Shown in pieces: positions 1 through 6,838 of a stretch of 7,760 bases of DNA; position 1 is the stretch's first letter; every line of letters starts with the position of its first letter. The notes beneath the pieces were generated by a model, which saw only the letters and a program-made list of their open reading frames with translations, was not told the origin of the DNA and ran no database searches. Origin of the DNA: Sphingomonas sp. (GTDB lineage: Bacteria > Pseudomonadota > Alphaproteobacteria > Sphingomonadales > Sphingomonadaceae); NCBI GenBank assembly GCA_021154945.1, contig JAJNQF010000499.1, positions 1 to 7,760 of the forward strand. Direction: 5' to 3'. A program made the translations under genes and the position numbers.

Positions 1-964
1 CGAGCAGGTCGACGATCGGGGTGGCGACGCCGAAGGTGAGGATCGCGAGGCCGAATACGACGACGGCGATCAGCATCTTCACGCCGACATTGGTGCTCAT
101 CGGGCGCACCGAGAACCACACGGCCGTGATCGCCGCGCCGATGCCCATGCCGGCCGCGAGCACGCCCAGCCCCTGGGATCCGACGTGGAGGATGTCGCGC
201 GAGTACACCGGCAGCAGCGAGGTCGCGCCAGCGAGCAGTACCGCGAACAGGTCCAGCGTGATGGTCGCGAGGACGAGGCGGTTGCGGCGGACATAGGTGA
301 AGCCCTCGATGATCCGGGCAAGCGGGCGGTGATCGGTCTGCGTCGCGGGCTGCGGTACCGGGCTGATCATGAACATGAAGACGAGCGCCACGAGGAATAG
401 CAGCGTGGCGACGCCGTACGCGACCTCGGGGTGGATCGCGTAGAGCAGCCCGCCGACGCTGGGACCGGCGATCGTGCCGACCTGCCACGCGATCGAGCTG
501 ATCGCGATCGCGGTCGGGAGCACGGCGCGGGGGACGAGGTTCGGGGCCAATGCGGAATACGCCGGGCCGGAGAAGGCGCGCGCCACGCCGAACGCGACCG
601 CGGCGACGAACAGCACGCCGAGCGTCAGGTGGCCGGTCCACGTCAGCAACCACAATGTCGCGGCCGTGAGCACCAGCAGCGTCGTCGTGCCCCGGACGAT
701 CCAGCGGCGGTCGAAGCTGTCCGCGATGAGGCCGGTGATCGGGGTGAGCAGGAACAGCGGCACGAACTGCGCGAACCCGATCATGCCGAGCATGAAGGCC
801 GCCTGGCGGATGTCCATCGTCTCGCGGGCGATATTGTAGACCTGCCACCCGATCACGATCGACATCGCGCTGACCGCGATCGTGCCGGTGAAGCGGGACA
901 GCCAATAGGCGCGGAAATTGGCGATCCGTAAGGGATGCTGGTTGGGGTCTGTCGTGGGAGCCAT
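1..964 (-). CDS. MFS transporter, EntS-like (MFS_3 type), C-terminus off the window
   Basis: Reading the minus strand from the ATG at 964-962 gives 321 codons without a stop, running out of the window at base 1. The protein is very hydrophobic, with repeated membrane helices. It carries the major facilitator motif A in the loop between helices 2 and 3 (about residues 78-90, GLIADSFDRRWIV), with the key Gly, Asp and paired Arg. The second half begins near residue 215 with a helix followed by VRRNR and a stretch containing LLPVYSRDILHVG, typical of the enterobactin-exporter-like MFS_3 group. Such proteins are inner-membrane proton-driven exporters of siderophores, drugs or other small molecules; the substrate cannot be told from sequence. 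Family members are usually about 400-430 residues, so roughly 90-100 are missing. The ATG has only a weak ribosome site. The gene diverges from pdhA, with 356 bases between them. Confidence 0.9.
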   Translation of the reverse strand, partial: MAPTTDPNQHPLRIANFRAYWLSRFTGTIAVSAMSIVIGWQVYNIARETMDIRQAAFMLGMIGFAQFVPLFLLTPITGLIADSFDRRWIVRGTTTLLVLTAATLWLLTWTGHLTLGVLFVAAVAFGVARAFSGPAYSALAPNLVPRAVLPTAIAISSIAWQVGTIAGPSVGGLLYAIHPEVAYGVATLLFLVALVFMFMISPVPQPATQTDHRPLARIIEGFTYVRRNRLVLATITLDLFAVLLAGATSLLPVYSRDILHVGSQGLGVLAAGMGIGAAITAVWFSVRPMSTNVGVKMLIAVVVFGLAILTFGVATPIVDLL

Positions 965-1044
965 TGCGATGGGCTTTAGGCTCGGGCGCGAGGGGAGGGC
1001 AACCGGAGCTTTGCTTGGGGTGGGGATAGTGGCTCGCTCGTCCC

Positions 1045-1076
1045 CCCTGTCCTCCCGCTTTCGCGGGAGAACAGGG
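1045..1076. repeat. GC-rich palindrome (14-bp stem, 4-base loop)
   Basis: Bases 1045-1058 (ccctgtcctcccgc) pair with 1063-1076 (gcgggagaacaggg), with 13 of 14 positions complementary and a tttc loop. There is no T-run on either side, so it does not look like a standard intrinsic terminator, and it lies upstream of both neighbouring genes. Short CCCGC-TTTC-GCGGG palindromes of this kind are scattered between genes in sphingomonad genomes as far as I know; that part is recall, not seen here. It could also form in the 5' leader of the MFS transporter mRNA. Confidence 0.6.
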
Positions 1077-1102
1077 AAACGGCAGCTGTCTTGCCAAACA
1101 CA

Positions 1103-1204
1103 CTCCGTCACCCCGGACTTGTTCCGGGGCCCACCGTTCCGCACACTCATCGGCCTAAGAGAACGCGGAACCGTGGATGCCGGCACAAGTCCGGCATGAC
1201 GGAG
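1103..1204. repeat. Inverted-repeat intergenic element with two self-palindromic arms
   Basis: The left arm (1103-1142) is the reverse complement of the right arm (1165-1204) at 33 of 40 positions, with a 22-base spacer. Each arm also contains its own small hairpin built on ccgg-acttgtt-ccgg (left) and ccgg-cacaagt-ccgg (right). Most differences between the arms fall in the small stems and are paired: the left uses cccc/gggg where the right uses tgcc/ggca, so both hairpins remain intact. This is the architecture of REP/BIME-like or miniature palindromic elements. The outer core (CCGTCA...CCACCG type) resembles a repeat widespread between genes in alphaproteobacteria, by recall. No open frame or transposase is associated with it. 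Confidence 0.75.
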
Positions 1205-1250
1205 AAGCCTCCATCCCAAGCCCCCAAAACCAACATACCCCAGACGGGAA

Positions 1251-1280
1251 TTGATGTTCCGCCCCGTCCGCGCCTATAGG
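1251..1280 (+). promoter_or_regulatory. Candidate sigma70-type promoter of pdhA
   Basis: TTGATG at 1251-1256 and TATAGG at 1275-1280 are separated by 18 bases, each matching 4 of 6 bases of the sigma70 consensus. Transcription would start near 1287, giving a leader of about 34 bases before the GTG at 1321, with a plausible ribosome site (cgagg, 1305-1309) inside it. The inverted repeat ends 46 bases upstream of the -35 box. Sequence match only; GC-rich alphaproteobacterial promoters are often weak matches. Confidence 0.4.
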
Positions 1281-1320
1281 CTCCCTCAACTCCCCTACGG
1301 AAAACGAGGTTTCCCACATC

Positions 1321-2373
1321 GTGGCCAAGACCCCCCCACCAGCACGCGCAATCGCCGAACCGCCGATTACGAACCGCGAACGACCGGCCGAACCCAAGCC
1401 GTACGAGGCGTCGAAAGACGAACTGCTCGAAATGTATCGGCAGATGCTGCTGATCCGCCGTTTCGAGGAAAAAGCGGGCCAGCTCTATGGCTTGGGCCTG
1501 ATCGGTGGCTTCTGCCATCTCTACATCGGCCAGGAAGCCGTCGCTGTCGGCCTTCAGTCCGCGCTCAACGGCGAGACCGATTCGGTGATCACCGGCTACC
1601 GCGATCACGGCCACATGCTCGCCTACGGGATCGACCCGAAGGTGATCATGGCCGAGCTGACCGGGCGCAATTCGGGGATCTCGAAGGGCAAGGGCGGGTC
1701 GATGCACATGTTCTCGACCGAGCATAAATTCTACGGCGGCCACGGCATCGTCGGTGCGCAGGTGTCGCTCGGCACCGGCCTCGCGTTCAAGCACACATAT
1801 TCGAACGACGGCGGCCTCTGCATGGCCTATTTCGGCGACGGCGCCGCGAACCAGGGCCAGGTGTACGAGAGCTTCAACATGGCCGAGCTCTGGAAGCTCC
1901 CGATCATCTTCGTGATCGAGAACAACCAGTACGCGATGGGCACCAGCGTCAACCGCGCCTCGGCCGAGGACCAGCTGTATCGCCGCGGCGAGAGCTTCCG
2001 CATTCCCGGTATCCAGGTCGACGGCATGGACGTGCTCGCCTGCCGCGGTGCTGCCGAGGAAGCGCTGGCGTGGGTCCGCGCGGGCAAGGGCCCGGTCATC
2101 CTCGAGATGAAGACCTATCGCTATCGTGGCCACTCGATGTCCGATCCCGCCAAGTACCGCACGCGCGACGAGGTCCAGGCAGTTCGCGACAAGTCGGATC
2201 CGATCGATCACATGAAGAAGCTGCTCAACGCGCAGGGCGTGACCGAGGCGGATCTCAAGTCCCTTGAACAGGAAATCAGGAAAATCGTGAACGAAGCCGC
2301 GGATTTCGCCGAGCAGACCCCGGAGCCGGATGCTGCCGAGCTCTACACCGACGTTCTGGTGGAGAAGTACTGA
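1321..2373 (+). CDS. pdhA: Pyruvate dehydrogenase E1 component, alpha subunit
   Basis: This 350-residue protein is the thiamine-diphosphate-binding alpha half of the E1 heterotetramer, which decarboxylates pyruvate and passes the acetyl group to lipoyl domains in the cytoplasmic pyruvate dehydrogenase complex. The ThDP motif runs from GDG at residues 172-174 to NNQYAM at 201-206. The conserved HLYIGQEAVAVG (66-77) and FYGGHGIVGAQVSLGTG (137-153) segments are present. The phosphorylation-loop equivalent YRYRGHSMSDPAKYRTRDE is at 266-284. The first 35 residues are a Pro/Ala-rich, probably disordered extension, as is common in sphingomonad PdhA. The start is GTG with cgagg 11 bases upstream; no in-frame ATG lies just before it, and the family core begins at about residue 31. 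The stop codon overlaps the pdhB start by one base, so the two genes are surely co-transcribed and probably translationally coupled. Confidence 0.97.
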   Translation: MAKTPPPARAIAEPPITNRERPAEPKPYEASKDELLEMYRQMLLIRRFEEKAGQLYGLGLIGGFCHLYIGQEAVAVGLQSALNGETDSVITGYRDHGHMLAYGIDPKVIMAELTGRNSGISKGKGGSMHMFSTEHKFYGGHGIVGAQVSLGTGLAFKHTYSNDGGLCMAYFGDGAANQGQVYESFNMAELWKLPIIFVIENNQYAMGTSVNRASAEDQLYRRGESFRIPGIQVDGMDVLACRGAAEEALAWVRAGKGPVILEMKTYRYRGHSMSDPAKYRTRDEVQAVRDKSDPIDHMKKLLNAQGVTEADLKSLEQEIRKIVNEAADFAEQTPEPDAAELYTDVLVEKY

Positions 2374-3809
2374 TGGCGATCGAGATCAAGATGCCCGCGC
2401 TCTCCCCGACGATGGAAGAGGGCACGCTGGCCAAATGGCTCGTCAAGGAAGGCGACAGCGTCAAGTCGGGCGACATCCTCGCCGAGATCGAGACCGACAA
2501 GGCGACGATGGAGTTCGAGGCGATCGACGAAGGCACGATCGGCTCGATCGCCGTGCCCGAGGGCACCGACAACGTGAAGGTCGGCACCGTCATCGCGACG
2601 ATCCTCGAAGAGGGTGAGAGCGCCAGTGACGCCAAGGCTGCGAAGCCGGCCGAGGCGCGCTCCGGCGACGCAGCCAACGCCGCGCCGAAGGAAACGCCGT
2701 CAGACGACAAGGCACCGCCAGTTCCGGAAGGGTCTTCGCCCGCCAAGGCCGAGAGCGGCACGCAAGCGCTCGTCGCGTCGGCCGAGAAGGTCGGTATCTC
2801 CGACCCGGCGATCCCCGAGGGCACCGAGATGGTCAAGACGACCGTCCGCGAGGCGCTGCGCGACGCGATGGCCGAGGAAATGCGCGAGGACGACCGCGTC
2901 TTCGTGATGGGCGAGGAAGTCGCGCAGTATCAGGGCGCTTACAAGGTCACGCAGGGGTTGCTCGACGAGTTCGGCGACCGTCGCGTGATCGATACGCCGA
3001 TCACCGAATACGGCTTTGCCGGCATCGGCGCGGGCGCGGCGATGGGTGGCCTTCGCCCGATCGTCGAGTTCATGACCTTCAACTTCGCGTTGCAGGCGAT
3101 CGACCACATCATCAACTCGGCCGCCAAGACCAACTACATGTCGGGCGGCCAGATGCGCTGCCCGATCGTGTTCCGCGGTCCCAACGGCGCTGCGTCGCGC
3201 GTGGGTGCGCAGCATTCGCACAATTTCGCGGCGTGGTATGCGAGCGTCCCCGGCCTGATCGTGATCGCGCCCTATGACGCGGCGGATGCGAAGGGCCTGC
3301 TCAAGGCCGCGATCCGCACCGAGGATCCGGTCGTGTTCCTCGAGAACGAGCTGATGTACGGCCGCAGCTTCGACGTCCCCAAGCTCGACAACCACGTCCT
3401 GCCGATCGGCAAGGCGCGGATCGTCCGCGAGGGCAAGGACGTCACGATCGTCAGCTACTCGATCGGCGTCGGCATCAGCCTCGAAGCCGCCGAGAAGCTG
3501 GCCGAGGAGGGCATCGACGCGGAGGTGATCGACCTGCGCACGCTGCGCCCGCTCGACACCGAGACAGTCCTGAAGAGCCTCGCCAAGACCAACCGCATGA
3601 TCATCGTCGAGGAGAATTGGGCGACCTGCTCGATCGCCTCGGAGATCGTGTCGGTAGTGATGGAGCACGGCTTCGACGACCTCGACGCCCCGGTGCTCCG
3701 CGTGACCAACGAAGACGTCCCGATGCCCTATGCGGCAAACCTCGAAAAGCTGATGCTGGTCGACGTCGCGAAGGTCGTGACGGCGGTGAAGAAGGTTACC
3801 TACAAGTAA
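2373..3809 (+). CDS. pdhB: Pyruvate dehydrogenase E1 component, beta subunit with N-terminal lipoyl domain
   Basis: This 478-residue protein has three parts. Residues 1-80 are a biotinyl/lipoyl domain with the lipoylation lysine K43 in IETDKATMEFEA. Residues 80-147 are a flexible Ala/Pro/charged linker. Residues 148-478 are the E1 beta transketolase-like domain. In the last, GEEVAQYQGAYKV (180-192), DTPITEYGFAGIGAG (207-221, with the likely ThDP-contacting Glu212) and AQHSHNFAAWYASVPGL (279-295) match the family. A standard E1 beta is about 330 residues; the extra length is the lipoyl arm, known in alphaproteobacteria such as Zymomonas and Rhizobium. The subunit pairs with PdhA to make the E1 active sites. 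GGAG at 2361-2364 lies 8 bases before the ATG, within the end of pdhA. The E2 (pdhC) and E3 (lpd) genes do not follow; a hairpin and a convergent operon do. Confidence 0.97.
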   Translation: MAIEIKMPALSPTMEEGTLAKWLVKEGDSVKSGDILAEIETDKATMEFEAIDEGTIGSIAVPEGTDNVKVGTVIATILEEGESASDAKAAKPAEARSGDAANAAPKETPSDDKAPPVPEGSSPAKAESGTQALVASAEKVGISDPAIPEGTEMVKTTVREALRDAMAEEMREDDRVFVMGEEVAQYQGAYKVTQGLLDEFGDRRVIDTPITEYGFAGIGAGAAMGGLRPIVEFMTFNFALQAIDHIINSAAKTNYMSGGQMRCPIVFRGPNGAASRVGAQHSHNFAAWYASVPGLIVIAPYDAADAKGLLKAAIRTEDPVVFLENELMYGRSFDVPKLDNHVLPIGKARIVREGKDVTIVSYSIGVGISLEAAEKLAEEGIDAEVIDLRTLRPLDTETVLKSLAKTNRMIIVEENWATCSIASEIVSVVMEHGFDDLDAPVLRVTNEDVPMPYAANLEKLMLVDVAKVVTAVKKVTYK

Positions 3810-3814
3810 TCCCG

Positions 3815-3845
3815 ACGCACCGGCCGGAACATCCGGCCGGTGCGT
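3815..3845. terminator. Bidirectional hairpin terminator between pdhB and the tad-like operon
   Basis: A perfect 13-bp stem, acgcaccggccgg (3815-3827) with ccggccggtgcgt (3833-3845), closes a 5-base loop (aacat). It begins 6 bases after the pdhB stop and directly abuts the stop codon of the convergent TadE-like gene (3846-3848), so it can serve both transcripts. No run of T follows on either strand, so termination would depend on the very stable stem, possibly helped by Rho. Confidence 0.75.
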
Positions 3846-4499
3846 TCACGCTGCGTAGGTCGTGCAAACGCTCGCTGTGGTACCGGGTACCGTCGCCAGG
3901 ACCTGCGTATTGCGCTCGCGAACGTTGTACACGGACTCGGAACGCAGGGTCGGCGTACCGAAGAAGCGTGACGAGACCAGCGGCTGATACCGGTACGTCA
4001 CCTCGACGAAGATCAGCGCGGAGCCGGGACCGGCGACGATCTTGCGCGTGCTGCTACCCATATAGGGCAGCGTGTTGTCGTTCTGGCCCTTGCCTTCCGT
4101 ACCGTATTTCGGTTGCGAGTCAGCAATGTTCAGCGCGCCGGTGCAGCGTTGCCAGCGGATATACTGGCCGGCCTTCGGTGCTTCCTCGCCGTTCGGCTCG
4201 ACGCTGGAGACCACCACGCGCCCGTTGGCGTTGAAATCGATACCGCCACCGATGAATTTCGCGCTGAGCAATGCCTCGTTGACGTCGGATTCGTCGATCA
4301 AGTCTCGGACGCGTGCGACGTTGTCGGAGATGGCCGTGGAGATCTGGTTCACGCGCATCACCGCGACCGCCATGTGTGTGATCTCTGCGCCGGCTAGTCC
4401 GAGCGTGAGCAGGACCGGTGCCACGATCGCGAACTCGATCATCGCAAGGCCGCGAACGTCTGCTCGAAACCGGCGGGCGAGGGTTTGGAGACGGCTCAT
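3846..4499 (-). CDS. TadE-like pseudopilin (second TadE-family gene, TadF position)
   Basis: A 217-residue protein with a short basic N-terminus, then RGLAMIEFAIVAPVLLTLGLAG, a single membrane helix preceded by Gly17 and with Glu22 at +5. This is the prepilin-peptidase cleavage pattern of TadE/TadF pseudopilins. The rest is a polar, export-type domain with Cys residues in the RCTGAL stretch and near the C-terminus. In Tad systems such proteins are processed minor pilins needed for Flp pilus assembly or adhesion. I chose the ATG at 4499-4497 because it overlaps the upstream stop as ATGA, has AAGGTG just before it, and puts Gly17/Glu22 at the same residues as in the upstream paralogue; an ATG at 4514 would add five residues. 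It is the last gene of the operon, ending at the hairpin. Confidence 0.85.
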   Translation of the reverse strand: MSRLQTLARRFRADVRGLAMIEFAIVAPVLLTLGLAGAEITHMAVAVMRVNQISTAISDNVARVRDLIDESDVNEALLSAKFIGGGIDFNANGRVVVSSVEPNGEEAPKAGQYIRWQRCTGALNIADSQPKYGTEGKGQNDNTLPYMGSSTRKIVAGPGSALIFVEVTYRYQPLVSSRFFGTPTLRSESVYNVRERNTQVLATVPGTTASVCTTYAA

Positions 4500-5095
4500 G
4501 TCACCTTGGTGCATATGTTCGTCGGCTCTGCGCGCGAGGTGAAAGGCTGGTTACGGATTACCGTCGTGGCGGCAACGCTGCGGGTCGCTCCCCAGGACAG
4601 CAGTGCGCCGACCGGGGTCAGGTTCGGATAAGCAACGTTGACCGTGTAATAAACTACGTCGTCAGCACTGCCGACGCCGGTGTCGCCCGGCGTTGCGTCA
4701 TAAACACCGTTGTTGTTCGCGTCTTCGAAACAGTCGCCAAGATTGAACACGCCTTTGGGATCGGTGTCCGACGTGATCTTTTCCGGCTTGCCGACGTTCG
4801 AGAAGTTGTAATAGCGCCGGGTCGAAACCGTCACATATTGCGCGGGGACAATCGCCTGAACTTCGGATTTGATGGTCGTCACTACGTCGGCGGCCGTCTT
4901 GTTGCCGACCGTAACCTGCCGCGATGCCTTCGACAGCGCACCTTGGACGACAGCGGTGACATACCCCTGATACCCGATTTCGAGAATCGAGAGCAGCAGT
5001 CCGATAAGCACCGGTACGATCAGCGCGAACTCGACGATCGTCGCACCGCGCTTGTCGTGCCTGAGCGCGTGGAGCCTCGACGACGTCGCGATCAC
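4496..5095 (-). CDS. TadE-family pseudopilin-like protein
   Basis: A 199-residue protein with a basic N-terminus, then RGATIVEFALIVPVLIGLLLSILEI: Gly17, Glu22 (+5) and one membrane helix, the TadE signature and prepilin-type processing site. The exported part is about 155 residues. It contains DANNNGVYD at 125-133, a D-x-N-x-N-G-x-x-D loop resembling a calcium-binding loop, inside a Gly/Asp-rich stretch that ends in VVYYTVNV. Two cysteines (122, 195) could pair. The start is GTG (5095-5093), overlapping the upstream stop by four bases (GTGA), with TGAGGA seven bases before it, so translation is probably coupled to the VWA gene. Together with its neighbours it should be part of a Tad-type pilus or surface structure. 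Confidence 0.87.
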   Translation of the reverse strand: MIATSSRLHALRHDKRGATIVEFALIVPVLIGLLLSILEIGYQGYVTAVVQGALSKASRQVTVGNKTAADVVTTIKSEVQAIVPAQYVTVSTRRYYNFSNVGKPEKITSDTDPKGVFNLGDCFEDANNNGVYDATPGDTGVGSADDVVYYTVNVAYPNLTPVGALLSWGATRSVAATTVIRNQPFTSRAEPTNICTKVT

Positions 5096-6735
5096 TGGTT
5101 TATCCTCAACGACCCGATCTTGCTGCCGATCTCCTGGAACTTCGCGATCAGTGCGGGCGCGGTCGTGATGCCGGACGCCATCGCCGGCGTGGTAGCACAG
5201 TTCTGCATGTCGGAGGTCAGCGTGGTCGAGAATGCGATGACGTAGAGCTGAATGCCCTGACTCTTGGCCGCATTGCAGGCCATGCGGAAGCGTTGGAGGT
5301 GCCGCTGCAACTGCTCAGCCGCGAGCTGCGTAGCATTGCCAGCTGACGTTCCAAGCACACGCTTGTCGCGCTCTTCGGCGCCATAGGTCGTGTATACGTT
5401 GAGGTACGGCGAAAGATCGCCGTCGGTCATGAAGATCATGTATTTGCGAACGCTGAACCCACGCAATTTCTTGGGATTGTCGGGGTCGTTTTGATCGTTT
5501 GTTTCAGGTGTCGCGGATGCGAATATGCCATCGGGCGATATAAATCTCGCGCCCCATATAACGCCGATATCGTGATAGGTGCCGCCCAAAGGCTTCAGAT
5601 TGTTGATATAGGACATGAACGAAGTTTTGTCGTTATAGTATTCCCTCAGCCGACTTGCGGCACTCGCACAATATTTTTCGTCGGTGTACTGACCTGCCGG
5701 ATTTGAACTTGGATTAAACTCTGCTTCGGGCCACCACGGTGCCCAGCGACTGGCATCTGAGGTCGGCAGCATGTTGATGTCGAGGTCCCAAGCGCTGGCA
5801 GGCGCGGTCGTTGCGGATCCTCCATCGATCGTGACATTATCGGTCTGGCGCTCCTCGATACAGCCAGCCCACCGGGATTTGGTTGTCGGATATGTGCCAG
5901 GCGTATTGACCAGCGCGCCCGTCTTGAACAACGAGGTGTCGAGCGTCATCTGCCCGTAGGTCGCGTAAGCGCCAAACCAGCCCGTTGTGATCGTTCGCGA
6001 TTGATACGGAGCGCTGCTGCGAATGTAGTTCGGATTCTCCGCGTAGACGAGCTTTCCGACGTTCACGGTCGCATTATAGGGCACGAACCCGTAACGGAGC
6101 CGGAGGTTGTTGGCATGCAGCTGATCCTGAGCCGACTGGAGCGTGTCGTAGAGTGATTCCGACGCATCGCGCAGGGCCTGCATCTTCGAATTATATTGTT
6201 CAATCTCGCCGCATGCGTCGTTTGGCCGGTTTGTCGGACAGTTCATCGAACCCGACATGTCGAGCACCAGCATGATGTCGGTCCCGACGAAATCCTGTGT
6301 CGCGGAGCAGCTCGTCGACAGGTTCAAGTTGGAGAAGCCGAATAGCTTCATCACCGTCGTCGGAATCGTCGTCGCAGCGGTGATCTTCACCGTGCCGATC
6401 GACGGTACGGTAACGACCGGCATGAACGCAGCCGTGCCGAACGATGCCTGAGGGAAGTTGAAGTTGAAGTAATTCGTGGCTTCGGTTTCGACGGCGGGCG
6501 TCAGGGTGGTACCCGACAGCAAGCGCCGCGCCGCCAGCGATCCCGCGTCGCACGCCTGCTGGAGGCGGTCGCGCGCGACGTAAGCGCGTGCCATGTCCAG
6601 GCCCGACCCGACCATTGCGATCAACGGCATCATCGCGAACGCGACGATCATCAAGGTATTGCCGCGGACATCGGTACGCAGCCGCCCAAGAAAGGTCGTC
6701 GGCCGTTGTCGTTTTAGGCCGTGCTTGGCGCTCAT
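5092..6735 (-). CDS. TadG-like protein with von Willebrand factor A domain
   Basis: Read from the ATG at 6735-6733, this is a 547-residue protein. A basic N-terminus leads to RGNTLMIVAFAMMPLIAMVG (about 25-44), one membrane helix in a TadE/TadG-type (Tad_N) context; unlike the two downstream pseudopilins it lacks the Glu at +5, so peptidase cleavage is unlikely. A VWA domain follows with a complete metal-ion-dependent adhesion site: DMSGS at 159-163, the Thr of GGTYHDIG at 386 and Asp of MTDGD at 438. About 220 residues separate the first two MIDAS elements, a long Trp/Cys-containing insertion. In Tad systems TadG is envelope-anchored and supports pilus assembly or adhesion. The start has AGGA four bases upstream; a TTG at 6831 would add 32 polar residues and is less likely. 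It is the first gene of a three-gene overlapping operon. Confidence 0.88.
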   Translation of the reverse strand: MSAKHGLKRQRPTTFLGRLRTDVRGNTLMIVAFAMMPLIAMVGSGLDMARAYVARDRLQQACDAGSLAARRLLSGTTLTPAVETEATNYFNFNFPQASFGTAAFMPVVTVPSIGTVKITAATTIPTTVMKLFGFSNLNLSTSCSATQDFVGTDIMLVLDMSGSMNCPTNRPNDACGEIEQYNSKMQALRDASESLYDTLQSAQDQLHANNLRLRYGFVPYNATVNVGKLVYAENPNYIRSSAPYQSRTITTGWFGAYATYGQMTLDTSLFKTGALVNTPGTYPTTKSRWAGCIEERQTDNVTIDGGSATTAPASAWDLDINMLPTSDASRWAPWWPEAEFNPSSNPAGQYTDEKYCASAASRLREYYNDKTSFMSYINNLKPLGGTYHDIGVIWGARFISPDGIFASATPETNDQNDPDNPKKLRGFSVRKYMIFMTDGDLSPYLNVYTTYGAEERDKRVLGTSAGNATQLAAEQLQRHLQRFRMACNAAKSQGIQLYVIAFSTTLTSDMQNCATTPAMASGITTAPALIAKFQEIGSKIGSLRINQ

Positions 6736-6838
6736 GCTGTCCTGACTCGATGCGGGTAGTAAGGTGCGGTGGGGTTCAGACGGTATCGGTGTCGCCTCTC
6801 CTTGCGCCACGACCCGGTAAGCGCTGCTCAAGGAACAT

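Larger units (their letters stand above)
965..1320. other. Divergent intergenic region without a gene
   Basis: These 356 bases separate the divergent starts of the MFS transporter and pdhA. Short open frames cross the region, but none has a ribosome site or a protein-like composition. What can be seen is a GC-rich hairpin, a large inverted-repeat element and a candidate pdhA promoter, each listed separately. Because both flanking genes point outward, the palindromes are not needed as gene-end terminators. I could not identify a convincing promoter for the transporter. Confidence 0.7.

Noticed and set aside
431..931. A 166-codon open frame on the plus strand at the left end
   Set aside because: It lies opposite the MFS transporter, whose helices and motif A are clear. 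The translation is almost entirely charged residues (Arg, Asp, Glu, His), a typical mirror frame.
965..1044. A promoter for the MFS transporter on the minus strand (a TTGCCC box about 17 bases before CTAAAG)
   Set aside because: Both boxes match the consensus poorly and the second sits too close to the start codon, so I do not list it.
1147..2211. A 354-codon open frame on the minus strand across pdhA and its leader
   Set aside because: It is antisense to pdhA, which has unmistakable family motifs. The translation is rich in His, Arg, Ala and Asp, as expected for the mirror frame of a GC-rich gene, and it has no recognisable domain.
2700..3668. A 322-codon open frame on the minus strand within pdhB
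   Set aside because: It is a shadow of pdhB in GC-rich sequence, with the same His/Arg/Asp/Ala-rich composition and no ribosome site or domain.
4418..5245. A 275-codon open frame on the plus strand across the TadE-like gene
   Set aside because: It covers a gene with the TadE signature on the opposite strand, is Arg/Asp-rich and has no membrane or domain features of its own.
6736..6831. An N-terminal extension of the TadG-like protein from a TTG at 6831
   Set aside because: It adds 32 polar residues with no family resemblance and would leave only a few bases between the CtrA-like box and the start. The ATG at 6735 has AGGA in place.
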